Origin: DASVTR01 sp036387475
GTDB taxonomy: Bacteria; Acidobacteriota; Blastocatellia; Pyrinomonadales; Pyrinomonadaceae
DNA: 64,000 nucleotides
Assembly (NCBI GenBank): GCA_036387475.1
Contig: DASVTR010000026.1
Coordinates: forward strand, 124,001 to 188,000
Direction: 5' to 3'
Shown here: positions 62,398 to 64,000 of the stretch, piece after piece
Numbering within the stretch: the stretch's first letter is position 1
Layout of the letters: every line of letters starts with the position of its first letter
Notes under the pieces: generated by a model
The model's input: the letters and a program-made list of their open reading frames with translations, nothing else
Databases searched by the model: none
Told to the model about the DNA's origin: nothing
Made by a program: the position numbers and the translations under genes

Positions 62398-62806
62398 CTA
62401 TGCTCCTTGAGCAAGTCGCTAAGCGCGCGCGGAAAACAGTCATAGTCTTCCACACCGTAGCGACCAGCGGAAAGGCACAGCCTGCCGAGGGCGACTTGTG
62501 CGAAGTTAAAAATGCGAGGTCTTAATTCTTATTGAACCTGCTTGTAGAATCACAGTTAGCGGATTTCTCTCAATGGCTTGATGCCGCACTAAAATCCGGG
62601 AAATCCTTAGAATTAACTGTGAAGGTTGCGCACCCTATCACACGCGGAGCGTGATTGCAACCGACGAGAAAGCCAAAACTCAAAACGTAAGAGGCGAACG
62701 AAAGGTACGAGGCCAAAATAAAAAGGCAAAAGTGTGGGGAGGCCCATTTAATAAAAATGGTTCTCCGCCTACCTTTTGCCTTTTACCTTTTAACTTTTGC
62801 CTTCCG
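62398..62806. other. Intergenic gap with a family B repeat
   Basis: About 400 bases without a gene. The right half (62719-62788) holds a repeat element. Plus-strand ORFs across it have no family resemblance. Confidence 0.5.
62719..62788 (-). repeat. Family B intergenic inverted repeat, copy 2
   Basis: Reverse complement matches 53476-53545 over about 65 nt, including AAAAGGCAAAAGGTAGGCGG followed by AACCAT, and CACTTTTGCCTTTT at the other end. The two ends also pair with each other. Confidence 0.8.
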
Positions 62807-63028
62807 CTAGATGCCTTCGGCCTCGTCGCGGCGACGGCGCGAGCGGCCACGCAGCATCGCCAGCACGATGAGCAGCATGAGACCGACGAAGGCAACGACA
62901 ATCATAATCTTGATGGCCGCGAGCAGAAACGTGACGAGCGAGATCAACTGGCGCAACAGTGTGATGACGAGCAGGATGATGGTTAAGATGCCGCCCCACC
63001 GACCGGCTGTTTTAAGAAAAGCTGACAT
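62807..63028 (-). CDS. Small membrane protein
   Basis: 73 aa with two hydrophobic stretches (ILTIILLVITLLRQLISLVTFLLAAIKI and IVVAFVGLMLLIVLAML) and an Arg-rich cytoplasmic tail (RGRSRRRRDEAEG). AGGAAA precedes the ATG. No family or partner is recognised. Confidence 0.7.
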   Translation of the reverse strand: MSAFLKTAGRWGGILTIILLVITLLRQLISLVTFLLAAIKIMIVVAFVGLMLLIVLAMLRGRSRRRRDEAEGI

Positions 63029-63220
63029 AATCCGTTTCCTTTAACCCGAAAAACTTTTGCAAGCCGAAACGCTCGCCCTGATAATCCTCAAGAGCCTTCA
63101 AGCCTCATCAATGGCGCACGCTTCTTAAGGCTCACTATAACTCTTAAATCGTCAATTCGTGAATCATAAATGGAGAAAACAGAGATGGCGCTCTACATTT
63201 ATGATTTCAGATTTACCGTT

Positions 63221-63994
63221 TCACGCTCGCGGCTCAAATGGGAAAGGCGCTGCGTCGCGCGCAGAGACCTGTGTGACGATTTCGCCTGTCCCGAACGCGC
63301 CTGAGCCGAGCGGCGCGTTGGAAACAACAGAGCGGGGCGGACGATTCGCGTCGAAGCGCGAGACTTTCCGCTCGCGCTGGACGCGGCGGTGAATGTAATC
63401 GCCGAGCATGTAAAGGCCAAGCACGACGAGCAGGACGGGAAGAAACTGTCTGACCGGGAGCTTGATGCCGAGCAGCGTGTGCAGCAGAAAAATTGTGCCA
63501 ATCGCAACGAGCGTCACGCTCCATGCCAGCGGGTTGCCGTAGAGGCGACGTGCGATGACATCCTCAGCCGCGTCGGGCGCAAGGCCATCGCGCAGCAGTT
63601 GCGCGGTGCGTCCGGCATCGACAGCCGCGAAGAGCCACGTGCCGACCACACCCAACAGGAAGAACGGCAAGCCTTCGGTGACGGTCGCCATCTGAAAGAA
63701 GCTGGCGAAGATGGCGAAATGAACGATGGCTTTTGATGTCTGGCCGTTGTAGGCCGCGCCGAGGCCGGGCACTATCAGCGAAAGCAAGGTGGCAGCCATA
63801 GGTGAACTGTTGCGGCGCACCAGCGGCAGAGCATCCTCGCTCGATTGCTGGCGCAGCATCTCGACGCCCGCCACAATACAGTCCTGGCAATACGGAAAGC
63901 CGCGTATGCGATGGTCACACGCAGGGCACAAAGGCCGCGCGCAACGACCGCACTGCACAACCGCCGGATTCCTGGAATGATAAGTGCACTTCAT
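63221..63994 (-). CDS. B-box zinc-finger membrane protein
   Basis: 258 aa from the ATG at 63994, at the window edge (a TTG one codon upstream is the alternative). The N terminus is a B-box-like zinc-binding motif (CTYHSRNPAVVQCGRCARPLCP, then CDHRIRGFPYCQDC) with the expected Cys/His spacing. Three to four membrane helices follow (MAATLLSLIVPGLGAAYNG, FLLGVVGTWLFAAV, AWSVTLVAIGTIFLLHTLLG). A polar C-terminal tail follows. It probably senses or scaffolds at the membrane. Its upstream region is outside the window. Confidence 0.8.
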   Translation of the reverse strand: MKCTYHSRNPAVVQCGRCARPLCPACDHRIRGFPYCQDCIVAGVEMLRQQSSEDALPLVRRNSSPMAATLLSLIVPGLGAAYNGQTSKAIVHFAIFASFFQMATVTEGLPFFLLGVVGTWLFAAVDAGRTAQLLRDGLAPDAAEDVIARRLYGNPLAWSVTLVAIGTIFLLHTLLGIKLPVRQFLPVLLVVLGLYMLGDYIHRRVQRERKVSRFDANRPPRSVVSNAPLGSGAFGTGEIVTQVSARDAAPFPFEPRA

Positions 63995-64000
63995 CAAGCT

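Overview
The window looks like a chromosomal segment of an Acidobacteriota bacterium, probably class Blastocatellia (Pyrinomonas-like). This is inferred from gene content: a TPR-CHAT protein beside an ECF-type sigma factor and membrane anti-sigma protein, an MXAN_5187_C-type coiled-coil protein, a DUF4388 protein, an S46 peptidase, SelA, a PEP-CTERM/exosortase cassette and many word-like palindromes between genes. No rRNA or other firm taxonomic marker is present.

Layout. (1) 1-7.2 kb is AT-rich and accessory. It holds a truncated gene, a calcineurin-like phosphoesterase with an extra C-terminal domain, a tight three-gene operon (nucleoside diphosphate kinase, kinase-fold protein, Nudix hydrolase), eroded sequence, and an EVE-like/HNH nuclease gene split by a probable one-base frameshift. 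(2) 7.2-12 kb, minus strand: a multi-GAF histidine kinase, a lone receiver protein, an Xre/MbcA-type antitoxin and a RES toxin appear to form one operon, which would link a two-component system to a toxin-antitoxin pair. (3) 12.3-19.1 kb, minus strand: DegT aminotransferase, ATP-grasp ligase, a glycosyltransferase fused to a Gfo/Idh/MocA oxidoreductase, a long serine hydroxymethyltransferase and a hotdog thioesterase, which together look like an uncharacterised small-molecule pathway. Two diverged copies of a ~95-nt box, each followed by tandem 20-23 nt repeats, lie at 5.1 and 19.8 kb on either side of regions 2 and 3. Fossils of an IS110 transposase and a SRAP (YedK-like) gene lie beside the second copy.

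(4) 20.1-34 kb: secreted beta-propeller and TPR proteins, a GATase-fold-like protein, a subtilisin with a tectonin-like beta-propeller tail, and the CHAT/sigma/anti-sigma locus. (5) 34.5-41.5 kb: WrbA, an AlkX/YcaQ-type DNA glycosylase, an SDR, an NTF2-like secreted protein, and a DUF4388 protein followed by an unknown 509-aa protein. (6) 41.7-45.5 kb: a VIT/vWA protein with a C-terminal PEP-type anchor, its exosortase and an EpsI-like partner, overlapping as one operon.

(7) 45.6-64 kb is mostly core genome: tRNA-Asn, esterase, PBP1A, tmRNA, Uma2 nuclease, MurI-RNase PH, a SET-domain protein, a sensor kinase, SelA, CspA with a ~280-nt leader, an S46 peptidase, an M23 peptidase and small membrane proteins. 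Gaps between these genes contain two families of dispersed inverted repeats. Three well-formed sigma70 promoters (ssrA, tRNA-Asn, cspA) and several intrinsic terminators are readable.
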